DNA from: Pseudoscleropodium purum | Taxonomy: Eukaryota; Streptophyta; Bryopsida; Hypnales; Brachytheciaceae | Direction: 5' to 3' | DNA length: 64,000 nucleotides | Assembly: GCA_963969395.1 (NCBI GenBank) | Contig: OZ017800.1 | Span: 20,306,479-20,370,478, forward strand | Shown here: in pieces, positions 23,291-35,439 of the stretch | Position numbering within the stretch: the first letter of the stretch is position 1 | Layout of the letters: every line of letters begins with the position of its first letter | Translations under genes and position numbers: made by a program | Notes under the pieces: model-generated | What the model was told of the DNA's origin: nothing | What the model saw: only the letters and a program-made list of their open reading frames with translations | Databases searched by the model: none

Positions 23291-24257
23291 GGAAATCAAC
23301 CACTTCATCACTGAAGTGGACCAATAGTGTCGTCATATAGATTTAAGTCCAATTGAAAGTGATGTGACTTTTGCCTCAAATGGGCAAATTCAATAGAACT
23401 TGTTTGGAAGTTTGCGCTCTCTCTTCTAGTTTGTGTGATAAAATTTCCAGATCAATCCAAGGTGAATCAATTTTTTGGAAGCCAATTAAAGTTCATAAGT
23501 TCAATTTAAGTTCACTAGAGTGCATTTGACGGTTGAAACTTTGGAGGCTTATATTTTCTTCATTAAATGTTCGTTTTCAATCATATTTGTTGGATTATGT
23601 TCCCCTTTTAGTTTAGTTATTGTGGTAAAATTTTCATGTCAATCCAAGTTTTTTTGAATGTTTGGGAGCAATTCAAAGTTCAAAATCCTAACATTTTTGG
23701 ATTACAATGACTACGACAGCTTGTTCTCCATATAGTGTCCGTTTTTCTATAAAAAATAATTTGAAAATTTGAGCATCCTAGTCTAGTTTTTGTGGCTAGA
23801 ATTTCATATCAATTCAAGAAGTTATGAGTGACTAAGAAGCATTTTAGTAGAAGGAAGTTCAACCTTATATGTGTTTTTTTGCAACTTTTCTTGCTATTTT
23901 TTGACATTTCAAAGTCAATTTGCACTCACATTGAGTCAATGACATGTTATTGTTTTTTTCACCAATGTATTTGTATGTTGGTTTTGAGTCACTTTATAGT
24001 TGCAAATTATTTCATTTGGATAGGTTTAGAAATTGAATTTCACCTCCAAATGTGTTGCTAGGAAAATTTGAGCATCTTTTTTCTACACTAATACATTATT
24101 ATCTTGCAATCTATGTGGTCGAATGACTCCAAATTTGATTCATGTTATCTACAATATGTTCACTACAAGATTGTACGGTTGAGATTTCTTTACTTTAGTG
24201 ACATTTAGATTTATAACATGTCAAAAGCAATAATGTTTTTGAATCCCAAAAGAGCTT
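23291..24257. repeat. Insertion with three diverged repeats of about 180 bp
   Basis: It is absent from unit 1 at the matching point (19395). A motif of the form TAGTTT.(T)GTG..TA.AATTTC..(A/G)TCAAT(C/T)CAAG recurs at about 23425, 23607 and 23782, a spacing near 180 bp, followed each time by AAGTTCA-like words. No terminal inverted repeats or coding frame were found. Confidence 0.5.
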
Positions 24258-27200
24258 AGGCAATGAAGGGATAATACCATACATGAACAATGGAAAAGTA
24301 ATGAGAATCATGATGTTTTATGAATAATTCTACTATTATGAGGGTTTGATTTCATAAAACTCATTGTATTGCATTTTGAGTGTACATTTCGAAGCCTTGA
24401 TGGTCTTTTTGACCTAAACCATGGTACCAACGCTTTGAGAGTTGGAGACTCAATGGCATCACTAGACATAATGCCTAGTTACTCTACTCAAGAACACCTA
24501 GATCTGTATTTTTTGGTGCATCTAGAAGGCTTGGTATGAAGAGAAGGATTATGGATTATAAGTTTATCCCTTTGGGATGTTGCAAGCCTCTATGGACTGC
24601 TGTTTGTTGTATTCCACAATTTATGATCCCTTCCATATTGTATTTGCAAAAATTTATTATAAAGGTATTGGGAGCATAGTTTTGATGAATGTGAAAAAAA
24701 ATTTAGAAAAAAAAAATCATTGGAGCACTGTAGATAGTTGGAAAGGTGGTATTCTACATATAGTGGATGAAAACCAAGCCACATGGTATGAACTACTATA
24801 CCCAAGTAGTACGTATTGTTGTTGTACTCACTTTGGGTATGGGCACATGGACTTCCGGTAAGAAGGCAATTGCCCTACTCTTGGGTTTTAGAAGAATGAT
24901 GCATTGGATCCTGTGCGTAAGAGGTTTTTGAGGTTTTCAAATGAAGATTCAGGGTTCAAAGATGGAGCTTTTGTGTTTTTTTAATTATTTTTTGCATTGT
25001 GGGAGCATCATATTAGAGCTCAATGAAGGGGGCTACAAATAGAGAGTACATTTTGAACTTTGTAGACTTTAAAAACTCAAAGGGGGGAAACTCTACTAGC
25101 AATAGGCAATGAATCTTTATTCTATGGCTTTGTTGTTGATTAGAGAGTGCTTATTAGCCAATTTGGAGAATGGCTTGAGCTATTACACAATTTTCTCTTG
25201 TTATTGCTACATTTCATAGAAACTTTAGCGAATTGCTTACACATTCTGGATTTCAGTGAGGATTCAAGTAAAGAAAGAATTCGGTGGTGGGTGAAGCAAC
25301 AAGGGTGGTCAGAGGCAACAACTACGAAAGTTGTGGACTTGCTATAGCAATAGTGCTTGCTCAGTGAGTCACGACTGAAGATATGGAATTGTTGCAAAGA
25401 ATCCGCAAAGGATGAGCATTGCTGATACCTCTAGTATTGCCACGTTGTGAAGTTGTTGGGTTGGAAGGAAAGATGGCAGTTTGTAGAGTTCGTGTTAACT
25501 TTGTTGAAGAGTGACTTCTTTTCCAACCTAATCTCAAACTATAGAGCAGTACAATACAAGAAAATTTGAAATGTCACCGCATTCAATACAAGTGGGGGAA
25601 TTGGCACTACACCCACAAACGATGCTGTGTATAACATCAGGCTTGGTGGGAGTTGTCTTCTTCCTCGATCACCCTTAGGTAACATTCTCCATGTGTTCAA
25701 AATTATGTGATAATATAGTTTATTACGTTCAAGGCATAGAATTTGAGGCCACGAAATTTTCAATACTTCTTATGCTATAGTTGAGGGCCGCAAATTCAAG
25801 CTTTAGAGTGGCTATAGTTCTTACACATTTCTTGTTTTGTGGTAGGAGAGGACACTAGTGATATTCACAAATGCAAATGACAACCAAACTTTGGCAAACT
25901 TGTTAGGAACCGGTCTAATTGCCATGTAGGAGAACATCATGGGCGGAATGTGGCTGAAGCAAGTTGCAAGGAAATCCTGTGCACCAAGGAAGAAGAATGT
26001 CACCGGACAAATTGGAGAGGATGAGGCCATTCATTTGTGCAATGCACAAACTCTGCCAACCCTACCAAAGCCTTGAGTACCACATTGCTAGAAAGCGACT
26101 CTGCAAGCTCTGACGACATGTGAGGGGCCAACTCTTGCTTCAAAGACAACTTCAAAGGCCGTGAAGCCCCATACAACAAGAGGCCAAAAACAAAGCCATG
26201 ATAAGAACAAAAGCTTTATGGCAATTGAAACAAAAAATTCCTCCGCTAAGTCAACAAAGCCTACAAAATGGAAAGGGATTGCGGGGCCGTTGCAAAGGGC
26301 GGATGGAAGGTATCCCTTAGAATGGGACACTTCCGCCAACTAGGGCAAGAAGAACAAGCAAGGCAAAGCCGTCAACTTCAAAGGTAATCGCAAAGGCTGA
26401 GATGTCGGTCAGATTTTTGTCGCAGCTCTAAGTGCACGATGATAAAGGTCTACCTACAATACAACCAAATATTCAGCCACTCAATAATTGGAATGCTACT
26501 TCTTCCTTGATTATGAGTTTGACACATTCAAGGAAAGGGTGGGGGCACATTCCTATCAATACCACTATTTTGCCAACAACATGCTTTGTTTGTATCGTAA
26601 CAACAAGCATTTTCTTCAAATAATTTGAAATTTTGTGATGAAAATTCAGGTCGGAAGAAGGCTAGGGCGATAAAAGAAGAGAAAAGAAAAGCCCGAGAGA
26701 TGAACCCACACAAGCCTCGACATTGGCAACCTCCGGTGTACATTCAGTCAAATAGCATGCTAGGAGTGATTACAAAGGCTCATAAGGCATTGAACTTTGA
26801 ACTCCAAAAAAAGGCGAATGTGAATGTTGGTATCTGGGCGGTCTTACAAGATTACCAAGTGCCTGAGTCCTAGTACACATGCGAAACATAAGTTTGTGGG
26901 ACCATGTCCTCCAAGATCCAAATTAGAACTTTGTCACAACTTTGTTTGATAGTCTGGTGAATGAGAGCTTCACAGTGTCGAAGAAAGAACTAGGGAATGC
27001 ATGTGAGTTGACTAGCCACCACCACTAGGATGTAGCACGAGTCGGTTGGACAATACTCATTCTCAACAAGTTCTTCTCCGAATCGTTGTTTCATACTAGT
27101 CATACTCCAATGTGGATGCAAAGGATTGTTGTAAGAGAGTATGTCCATATATAGCACATGTGTTGAGAAAATGGTTCTCTACAACATTGGTGGTTTTCTC

Positions 27201-29234
27201 GCTTCCATGCACTTTCTAGCATGCAATTTGCGTATGGCTTTGGGACCATAGATGGGGGCTTAGGGTAGCGAAGACGGTCATGGCTACGGTTGGACAACAC
27301 AACAACATTGCTTCAGTTTCGGCACAAAGGCGGTACAACCTCAAAAAAGAAGTGGAATGCCAAAGGACACTGAACTATTAAACAATCATTCACTATAGCA
27401 TAAGATATTTGATGATCAACCCATACTTGATTACAAGGAGCCGTTGGATGTGGAGGGAGTGGATGGGACATAGGATTCAACGGCTAGATCTACCTTCATA
27501 AAGGTAAGCACAACTATGCCTCATTATATGCTCTTCAATGATGCGGACATGGCAATCAATGAAGTGGCATTACCAGACTACGATATTGCTAGTTTATCTG
27601 GTGAAGAATGGATTCCTACATTCCAAGATGTAGTTGAAAGTTTGGATGAGGACCCCAACAACTATGTCCCTTCCCACTGCCCAATAGCCCAGACTTTGAG
27701 GATTGGCAACAAAGCGCACAATCATTCAAACCTATTTGTCTTAGTATGGAACAACTGCAATCCTTCTACTATATAGAGTCTTGGAATTTAGACAACATTT
27801 TTTTTATTAGGATCAAGGGATAACTTTTGCAGGCCCCCCTTAGGTACCGACTTCCATAGGAGTTGGGCTTACCTAAGTCTAAGGATATTTTCAATTTGTA
27901 TTGGACTAATGACATCCTAGCTTGAGTAGTGCTCGAGACAAACCAATATGTTTGAGTTCCGACTAGAGTACTGAAATCCACTGAATGCACATGAAGGTAT
28001 ACGGATGAAAGGTGGACCAAAATGGAAAGATGTTTCCATTGTCAAGCTTCGTGCATGGTTGGAAATTTGCATCCTTATGGGTATGAAGAGGCTACCTGCT
28101 GTTGAGTATTATTAGATGTAGACAAAGGGTTTTATTTATTGTAACCTTATTGCGAGCGTGATGAATCTTGCAAGATGGGAGCAAATCTTTAGATGCCCAC
28201 ACCTAGTAGATAACAGAGAGGTGGTATAGGATGTAACATCCAAATAGTTTGACTGCATAGCGAAAACAAGATGGGTAATCGACATGTTTGTGAAGGTGTC
28301 AAAAGACATTTACAATCTTAAACGTGAGATAACAGTTGACGAATGCGTTAGGCCATAGAAGGGTAGATATTGTTTTATTAGGCAGTTCATGCCAAACAAA
28401 CCAATGAGGTTCAAAATTAAATGTTGGGTCCTAGCTAGCTTGAAGTCTAGGTTTGTTTCAAATATTGAAGTGTACCATGGCAAAGGTACTAGCTTGGGTG
28501 AATACGGGTTAGGCTATCATATAGTATTACAAATGATTGTGGAGCTTGAGCACCACTTTCATTGTCTTGTCATGGACAACCTCTTTGCCATTGTGAACTT
28601 CTTCCATGAGCTCATGGTGCTTAGCATGTGGGCGATGTAAACAATTTGTTGGTCAAGTAAGAACTTCCCTCTTGGCCTTTACCATCCTAGCAACAACATT
28701 ATATGAGGATTTATGCTAATCCATACCCACAATCACAGGCAAATGGTAGTGGTGTCCTCGCAAGATAAAAAATTGGTGACTCTGTTGAATACAATTGTTA
28801 GTCCTTGGCAGCCTAGAGTGATGGTGCTTCATAGAATTGCAAGAATGGTTGGCCAACTCATGGTACCATCTTCTCCTATTCACACCCAATATTAGGAATA
28901 TATGAGAGGAGTGGATGTTTTAGGTCAACTGTATGGTGCTTAATCATCGTAGTTAAAAAGCCATAAATGGTGGCATAAACTCTTTTTTTGTCATTGCTTG
29001 TAGTATGGTCAATTCTTACATAGTCTATCAGTCGTATGTTGAGGACCTCAGGTTGAAGGTGAAATCCCACATGCAATTCAAAATTGCCATTGGCAAGCAT
29101 TTAGTGAGTCTATGGCTATAAGCTCGATTCCACTATTAGAAAATTCATGACCAAAACAACATAATTTCAACTCAAATTTGTTGAATGATTCAATCATTTT
29201 AGAGGTGTTGTTTTTGGACAAATAAAAAAAATAA

Positions 29235-29470
29235 AATTAGATTAAATTAAAAAAATAAATTTGGACGGTGTCCGTTTAAAATGAATTTTTTTTCTACTCG
29301 GGTAGCTACCTAGGCAGCTGCCACGTGAATAGGGCCACTTAAATAGTCCGCCATGCAGGGAGGGCAACCTAGGCCACCTGCCATGTAGGCAGGTGCCTTC
29401 AAGGGGATTTGAACCTTGAACCTCATGTCTAAAGGTCCAAGGTTTCAACCACTAAACCACCCAAACACTT
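29235..29470 (-). mobile_element. SINE-like element with tRNA-derived head
   Basis: On the - strand the head has a box A-like TGGTTTAGTGGTTGAA and a box B-like GGTTCAAATCC about 30 nt later, as in tRNA-derived SINE promoters. A GC-richer body with CACCTGCC and GCAGCTGCC words follows, then a T/AT-rich tail near 29220-29290. The cloverleaf is degenerate (the T-stem does not pair fully), so it is not a working tRNA. Family and exact ends are uncertain. Confidence 0.5.
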
Positions 29471-29564
29471 TGGTGACCATATAAGAACTAGAATTCTATA
29501 TATTTAGTTTTTTCATTATTTTTTCATGTATTTTATATATTCAGCGGACTTAAGAGGTCATTTA

Positions 29565-29867
29565 GTCATAGTAGAACACATTTTTTCAAAATATTTGGAA
29601 CAAAGAAAAGTTGTAAATTCAAGCCAAATTTTGCCTCAAAAAATCCGTTTGTGATTTTGAGTCTCTAATAAAAATTTATGGACAAAAATTAGAGAGGATG
29701 TTTGAAAATGTCAAAATAAATGTTCCTAACTACCCCTCTCTAATTTTTGTCTATAACTTTTGACTGGAGCATCTGAATCACAAATGGATTTTTGGAGGTG
29801 AAAGTTAGCTTGAATTTACAACTTTTCTCAGTTTAATGTCTTTTGAAATTTTTTATTCTACTATGAG
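29565..29867. repeat. Internal foldback, arms about 135 bp
   Basis: The arm 29565-29701 (TCATAGTAGAAC ... GTTGTAAATTCAAGC ... ACAAAAATTAGAGAGG) returns as reverse complement in 29732-29867, with a loop of about 30 bp. It lies within the CACTA-like element and has no coding sequence. Confidence 0.75.
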
Positions 29868-31534
29868 AGAATGGACTCCAAAGTTTTCTGAATTGAAAAA
29901 AGACTGAATTTTACATAATTAATTAATTTTTTAAGTCATTATACTTAGATTCTCAAAGATTCCTAAAAGATTCCAAATTCAACAAAAAATTGTTAATTTG
30001 GTCATTGCATTATCCAAATCAACAAAAAGAATTGCCATTTTGTTGATTTTCACAAAAAGTTACAAAATAGTCATTCTACTTTCCCAAATAATATAAATCA
30101 ACTGAATTCCTGTTGTTTTGGTCTTGCATTTCTAGTAGTGTCCTAGGAACGGATTGAGGTCATTCCACATCGAAGAAGGCCTACCCTAGTCCATTCCCAC
30201 TAGCAATCAAAACTCAAACGCCGTTGCATCAAATGTGGCCATAAGGGACATTGGTATTGCCTGGCATGTAGACATAAGTGGATGTGCCCACAAAAATGCT
30301 ACCACAATGTCCATGAATGGCCACATCTTTCTAGGTATTGACAGAAGTATGGTTTTGCATCTAGAATACAAAAGGGAAAGTGGCCCATGCAGGTGTATAA
30401 ATGGGATGCTTCAGTGGTCTACCTTTTTCTAGAACAAGGTAGTTAACGTTGCAACTACATATTAATACCAAAACTACATCGCACATATTGATTCATGGTG
30501 GGCCAATACTAAATTGTCGGAGGAGGATACATAAGCTATTCCCTTTGAGGCTCGACAACATTTAGTGGTGGCAACTTCTTGAATATAAATGTATAATGAT
30601 GTTTTGTAGCTCAGTCGTTTGCTTGCAAGGAAGCGGTTTAAGTATAGTGTTTTTATGTAGGTCAGCATATTTTCATAGAAACATCAATGCTGATAGTTTG
30701 GACAAGTTGTGCATTGACCATTTTTGGACACGCAGATTTTGAGCTATTTTCCCTAAATGTTTGATGTATGAGTAATTGGCACTTTGGTTGCGGTGGTGTT
30801 GAGTCAATAATATTTGTATATGGTAACATTTGGCATGGTGGGAATTGCATCCCACCTTCATTTCAGTAACTCTATCACAAACTTGGGATATAACAACGCT
30901 TAATAGAGAATGCAAAGGTAACCACTTCTCGCCCCTACCCCTTCAGCTGAACTATCACAATCCATTCAAAATTAGTTTTTATAGGAGCCTCACTTCTAAT
31001 TGGTACAAGTTACTAACCGCATGAGGCGTCCTTGTGTACCTTACAGTAGTTGACTAGCTGAACCTCTCCAAATCTGACCTAGAACTAGATGACCATCTCT
31101 ATCCTTGACAATCTGGCATGCACAGCACGTCAACAATATCATGGGAAAGCAACCTAGCCAATATGATACATCCCACGACTGGTACCACTTGTAGCTACTT
31201 CCACTATATGTCTGCTTGAATCCATGAACTCATACAAAAAATTATCCCATGGTCACTGTAGCTCCAAATCTTGTCAAAATTTGAGGCAATTGACCTCTTC
31301 TTCTATTGCATGCCCACCAAAATTTTCAACTTTAGATGACATTCTAGGTGGAACTTATGGCCGGATGTATTTGTTTCTCCCTTTTGTACATAGTAGGTAC
31401 CTCTCAAGCCAGACTACATTAGCGATTAATCTTCTTCGGACTAGCCCTTGAGATAGTGACAAGGTTGCCTTAAACACTAGACCTGACATTATTGAACTTT
31501 TTATGAGATCAAATGTGGCTAACTTTATAATGTA

Positions 31535-31960
31535 AGGTAAACTACCCCATTTTACATTATAGGATTTTTTAAGGTCTAGGAGGGCGGTTTCAAGTAGCTG
31601 CCCTTTGTAGTTCCCCCCATAGTGAAGAGAACATGATGCTATCAAAAAGAAATTCCAAAAAAAAATTAAATTAAATTTCTTAAAATAGAAAACAAAGTTG
31701 AATTTTTTTAAAACAATGTGATAGTTGCTTCACCATGTCAAGCAATAGGTTTTGGTGAGTTCGTAGAATCAAAGAATGTCAAGGAACTCATAGCCCTCTT
31801 AGACCCTAGAAAATCTTCTAATGGACCAAATGGGAGTGAGCCCATTGCAAGCTAAAATTTTGTTAGTGGTGTATATTCAAGTTATGAAATGTACACCACT
31901 AACAAAATTCAACCAACAATGGGCTTACTTCCATTTAGTCTGGAATGGGATAGTTTACCT
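31535..31960. mobile_element. TA-target MITE (426 bp) with a visible empty site
   Basis: The terminal inverted repeats are AGGTAAACTACCCCATT (left) and AGGTAAACTATCCCATT (right, read inwards), with one mismatch in 17. TA dinucleotides flank both ends (31533-31534 and 31961-31962). The unoccupied counterpart in unit 1 reads AATGTACATC near 19825, with a single TA, so the insertion is precise. The TA target suggests the Tc1/mariner-Stowaway group. It contains a second, nested MITE at 31561-31818 and a hairpin at 31866-31905 (TTAGTGGTGTA / TACACCACTAA). Confidence 0.85.
31561..31818. mobile_element. Nested MITE of the GAAGATTTT family, copy 1
   Basis: The left end AGGATTTTTTAAGGTCTAGG pairs with the right end, which reads GAAGATTTTCTAGGGTCTAA inwards. 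The right side is followed by TA. The family also occurs at 36281-36570 and 49261-49558. This copy is the most diverged. Confidence 0.55.
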
Positions 31961-33785
31961 TACATTTTAGTTGTGATGTTTACAAATGCAATACTCAAAA
32001 TTTGGAGCTGGAAGTCTTGAGTCTCAAGCTTCTACTTACTCAAGTGAGCAATGTGTCAATCACACCTACTAAATAAAATTGTGCACTAAATGACAATCTC
32101 AAACAAGAATGGTATAACCATGAAGCCCTATCATACATTAATTTATTTACTAGTCAAACCCCCATGTCCCTACTTCAACAAAACCTTATCTACAATGTGT
32201 AGTGTGAATGCAATTGTAGATAGGATTTGGAAACTTAGATCTTGAAACCGGAGTTGATGCTAGAGTTGAGCCAACAAAGTTTTTATCTTGGTAGGACACT
32301 CTTTATTAATTATACAACACTTTTTTTACCAGGCTTGAATTGTTCCTTGCTTATAATTTGAAGTAACAAATTTAACAAAGAAAAGATTGTAGCTCCTATA
32401 ATCTTCTAATTACTCCAATTCAAATTTCAAAAATTGTCCAAACTGTGATTTTAGTGACCCTTTTGAAACTATCATCTATAGGATTTAGAAATATATAATT
32501 ACTTTTGAGATATTTTGATTAGATTTCTCATAGTTTGAGATCAAGAAATACTCTGATGATACCCATGATGTTTGTCAATATTATCTCCATTTTTTCAATA
32601 AAAATCATACCAAAGGTGATTGCAAGAAACACTTGTCCTTTTTGTGTGTCCCCTCAGTCTTCTTGGAGGTGTTTTTCCTCATAAATTTTGTGGTTTAAGT
32701 CCGTTTTAGCGTAAATTTGGAAAATAGGTGCGTGTTGTTGATCTAGACATTTTGTAATTTTTTCAATTTAAAAAATAATAATTTACTATTCTTAAAATGG
32801 TCCTAATTGGGTGTCTACCTTCGTTGTTGTTTAAAGGTTCTTAGTCCTATTTGGGGACCAAAAATGTGATTTTGAAGCCAAGATTTTGTCATGTTGTAAG
32901 TGGTCTAATATTCTAAAGACATTTGATGAGATTTTTGGCAAAGAATCTGGTATAAGGGTTGTACATGGGTTGAAAGTGGATATTGTTTGTGCAAGTACTA
33001 TGAAGTGGGAAAATTTTTTATAATGATTTTTTAATTCACATGGGACCAAAGAGAAGATTAGAAAAATGAATTTTTTTCCTTGAATTTTTTGAATTTCTTT
33101 ACTATTTTCAAAAAATCAAATTCAAAAACATCTATTTTCTTGTATTTTTCTAGGCCTCTTTTGTTGTGCATAACTTTTAGAGATAAAATTTTCTAGGTCT
33201 GAATGTTCTCACATACACTTTTATGAATGCTTTACAAATTATCCATATTTTATTGTATAAAAAAATATATATTCCAGAAGTCACAGTACTATAGAAATAA
33301 GGCCATTTTGAGCCAAAAAAGACAAGTGTTCCTTGCAATCACCCCCAATTTAAACAATATTGTAAGTAATGTAATTTTTAAACAGATTTTACATAATATA
33401 ATCATATAAAAACAATTAATTAAAAAAATATGAAGATAAATCTAAGATGTAGATTCTTATATGATAAAAAAATATCCATTTTATAAACTATGTCTATAAA
33501 ATACAAATGATGTTTAACCAAGCAAAGACATGATTTGTCATTTAAAGGTTCACTCTTGAATATGTGAATCCTTTCTTGAATTTTTGCACATTTTTGTTCA
33601 TCTCCTTATACAAATGTATTATCACCTCAATTCCATCAAATTAGAAGGTATATATTATTTAAAGATTCTAACTAGGGCTCTACTTCTCTCCAAGCTATCA
33701 AAGACAACCTCTTCAAGGTTTTAATCTTTAATTTTTTTTTAAATATCAAAGATATGGTTCAAACTTCAAAAGGATGATATTTTGA

Positions 33786-33802
33786 GGGGGGGGAGGGGGG
33801 GA
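33786..33802. repeat. G-rich run (two G-tracts split by A)
   Basis: Two long G runs separated by a single A stand in an otherwise AT-rich region. It is a low-complexity site that could form G-quadruplexes, or a place of sequencing uncertainty. Confidence 0.6.
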
Positions 33803-35054
33803 TAGTGTTTTGTTGATTTTCACATGGATACCAAAGTCTTGAGAGAATGCAGTTATTGTTACCGGCCTTGGAGAATAGAGCAAACCTTGCATTGTTGAGG
33901 CACTTTTGCACATGCACCCTCATTAAAGATACAATATAAATCAATATTTTTGACATAATATTGAACGTGATGTTTGTGGTGTATACTATCACAAATAGCT
34001 AATATAAGGATCTATTGGATTGTTGCATGATCCTCCAATTGAACCTCAAGTATAAGAGGTAATCACCTTGCATGCGGCATCAACAATTATAAATAGTGCA
34101 CACTTTGTGGTTGTTAGAGACCAAAGTTGAAAGAGGCACCAATAAATTGTCTTAATTTCACTTGGATATTGCTAGCAATTAGAAGGGGATTCAATTCCCT
34201 TGATATATATTTTTGAACACCTCATCAAAATATTATGAATTTTTGAAGTACAAATTAAAATCATATCTATAATAACCTTTTGGTTTTCATGTTTAGAAGT
34301 TGTACATTTTAGGCAAAAAAATAGATAGTTCGATTTTAGTTATAGGATTAAAATTAGGTGTATACCCCTTATAACCTTGCATATCTAACATTGGTTTAGG
34401 ACTAATGACCAATTTCATCCAAATTGGTTCAAACTCAATCAGTGATATGGAACATGTTTTCTAGTGGTAGAAATAAGTGCTATATATGATCAAATAGTTC
34501 ATTGGAAAAATTCCAAAATTGAGTATTTTAGTTGCAATATGATCCTTTGGGCCTATAACCATGGTTCATCAATTTCCTAATTATTGAATGATACAAAAAA
34601 TTTGCTTACACTATGATGTTATCCACTATAATATATACTCATGGTAATATTTTCAAATTTTTGAAAGTGTAATTTGTATTTAGGATGAATGCTTTTCACT
34701 CTCTTTCCATAATAATCACAATAAACCTTCAAAAAAATCAATTTTTTTAAATTTATAGAAGGCATGTGATTATATCTTTGAAAAACAAATCAATAACAAT
34801 TTGTTGTAATAAGTAATGACAAAATTCATCATGCTAAGCACATGATATTAAATATGATTGCATGGTTGTAGGATCTATCTTTTAAAGATGAAGAAGATGT
34901 ATCATCCTTCTTCTCTTTAATTTATTGATCTTCCAAATTCAATAAATCAATCATGTTAGAATGGAATCCTCTAGAATTGTTTATTTAAATGGATGTACAT
35001 AGAGAGAGTGAAGATTACAATTGGAGGTTATTTTTTACTCATAAAAAAATAAAA

Positions 35055-35097
35055 ATCATATATATATATATATATTATTTATTTATTTATTTATATT
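35055..35097. repeat. (AT)n followed by (TTTA)n microsatellite
   Basis: A run of alternating AT is followed directly by several TTTA units. Confidence 0.8.
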
Positions 35098-35381
35098 TTT
35101 TCTTGAATTTTTTATAATTTCCATAAATTTTCAAAGTCTAGACTTGGAAAATCTTTAAAGTGTAATATAGTTGCATTGTTCAATCAAGTCTCAAAACCAT
35201 TCATTAAGAGCTCCAAATGTTAATTTACAACACTATATTACAAACAAAAAAATATTAGTGGAATGTCTTTTAGAATCCAAATCTGGAACAATAGCAAATA
35301 TAGTGCAACTCCTACTCATAGTGAGCAAAATTGCATAGGTGTCTTTCCAAGGGGAATTATTGCAGGGGATTAGGGATCAAT

Positions 35382-35439
35382 GAACTTGTTGAACTTTTGT
35401 ACTTATCATTTTGAGTGAAGGAAAAAGTTCAACAAGTTC
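35382..35439. repeat. Perfect 17-bp hairpin with 24-nt loop
   Basis: GAACTTGTTGAACTTTT at 35382-35398 is the exact reverse complement of 35423-35439. A related palindrome of TTCAATGAACTCATTGAA type lies about 30 bp further right (35471-35488). It may be a piece of a foldback element. No coding role. Confidence 0.75.

Larger units (their letters stand above)
29131..30140. mobile_element. CACTA-like non-autonomous element (1,010 bp) inside the piggyBac gene
   Basis: The left end CACTATTAGAAAATTCATGA continues GACCAAAACAAC. The right end read inwards is CACTACTAGAAATGCAAGAC followed by CAAAACAAC. These terminal inverted repeats of about 32 bp are imperfect. It lies exactly between the catalytic core and the C-terminal zinc domain of the piggyBac relic, so it was inserted there. 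The flanking triplets TTC and TCC agree at only two of three positions, consistent with an aged 3-bp duplication. It contains a SINE-like segment and an internal foldback but no coding frame. Confidence 0.8.
27516..30345 (+). pseudogene. Decayed piggyBac-type transposase (DDE_Tnp_1_7)
   Basis: Conceptual translation gives the domains of a piggyBac transposase in order. An acidic N-terminal part lies at 27516-27776. The conserved N-domain follows, with YWTND near 27898 and KLRAWLEICILMG near 28042 (a frame change lies between). The first catalytic Asp is in TVDEC (28338-28340). MPNKP and IEVYHGKGT come next. The second Asp is in VMDN (28575-28577), and the third is in YMRGVD (28914-28916). After a nested insertion at 29131-30140, a Cys/His-rich C-terminal zinc domain appears at 30222-30326 (RCIKCGHKGH..C..C..C...C.H). 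About a dozen in-frame stops and at least two frame changes, one at a T-run near 28983-28989, make it non-functional. In the family this enzyme cuts and pastes at TTAA. All three Asp codons survive. Confidence 0.85.
24580..31430. mobile_element. Composite insertion of about 6.8 kb in unit 2
   Basis: In unit 1 the sequence ATAAGTTTATCCTCTTCGGA is continuous (19707-19726). In unit 2 the left part stops at about 24575 and the right part resumes at about 31430 (TCTTCTTCGGACTAGCCC). The block carries a decayed piggyBac-type transposase (27516-30345), which is itself interrupted by a CACTA-like element. I could not identify terminal inverted repeats or a clean target duplication for the whole block. 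A TTAA stands near the right limit (31424-31427), but I see no matching left end. It may be several insertions side by side. 24580-27515 holds scattered open frames up to 94 codons that I do not recognise. Confidence 0.6.

Noticed and set aside
24577..24861. 94-codon open frame at the left end of the composite insertion
   Set aside because: No domain, AT-rich random composition and a position at an insertion boundary; not enough support for a gene.
29400..29470. Functional tRNA gene on the - strand
   Set aside because: Box A and box B words are present, but the T-stem and acceptor do not pair. It continues into a SINE-like body.
31424..31427. TTAA as the piggyBac target site at the right limit of the composite insertion
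   Set aside because: No matching TTAA with inverted terminal repeats was found at the left limit, so it cannot be separated from chance.
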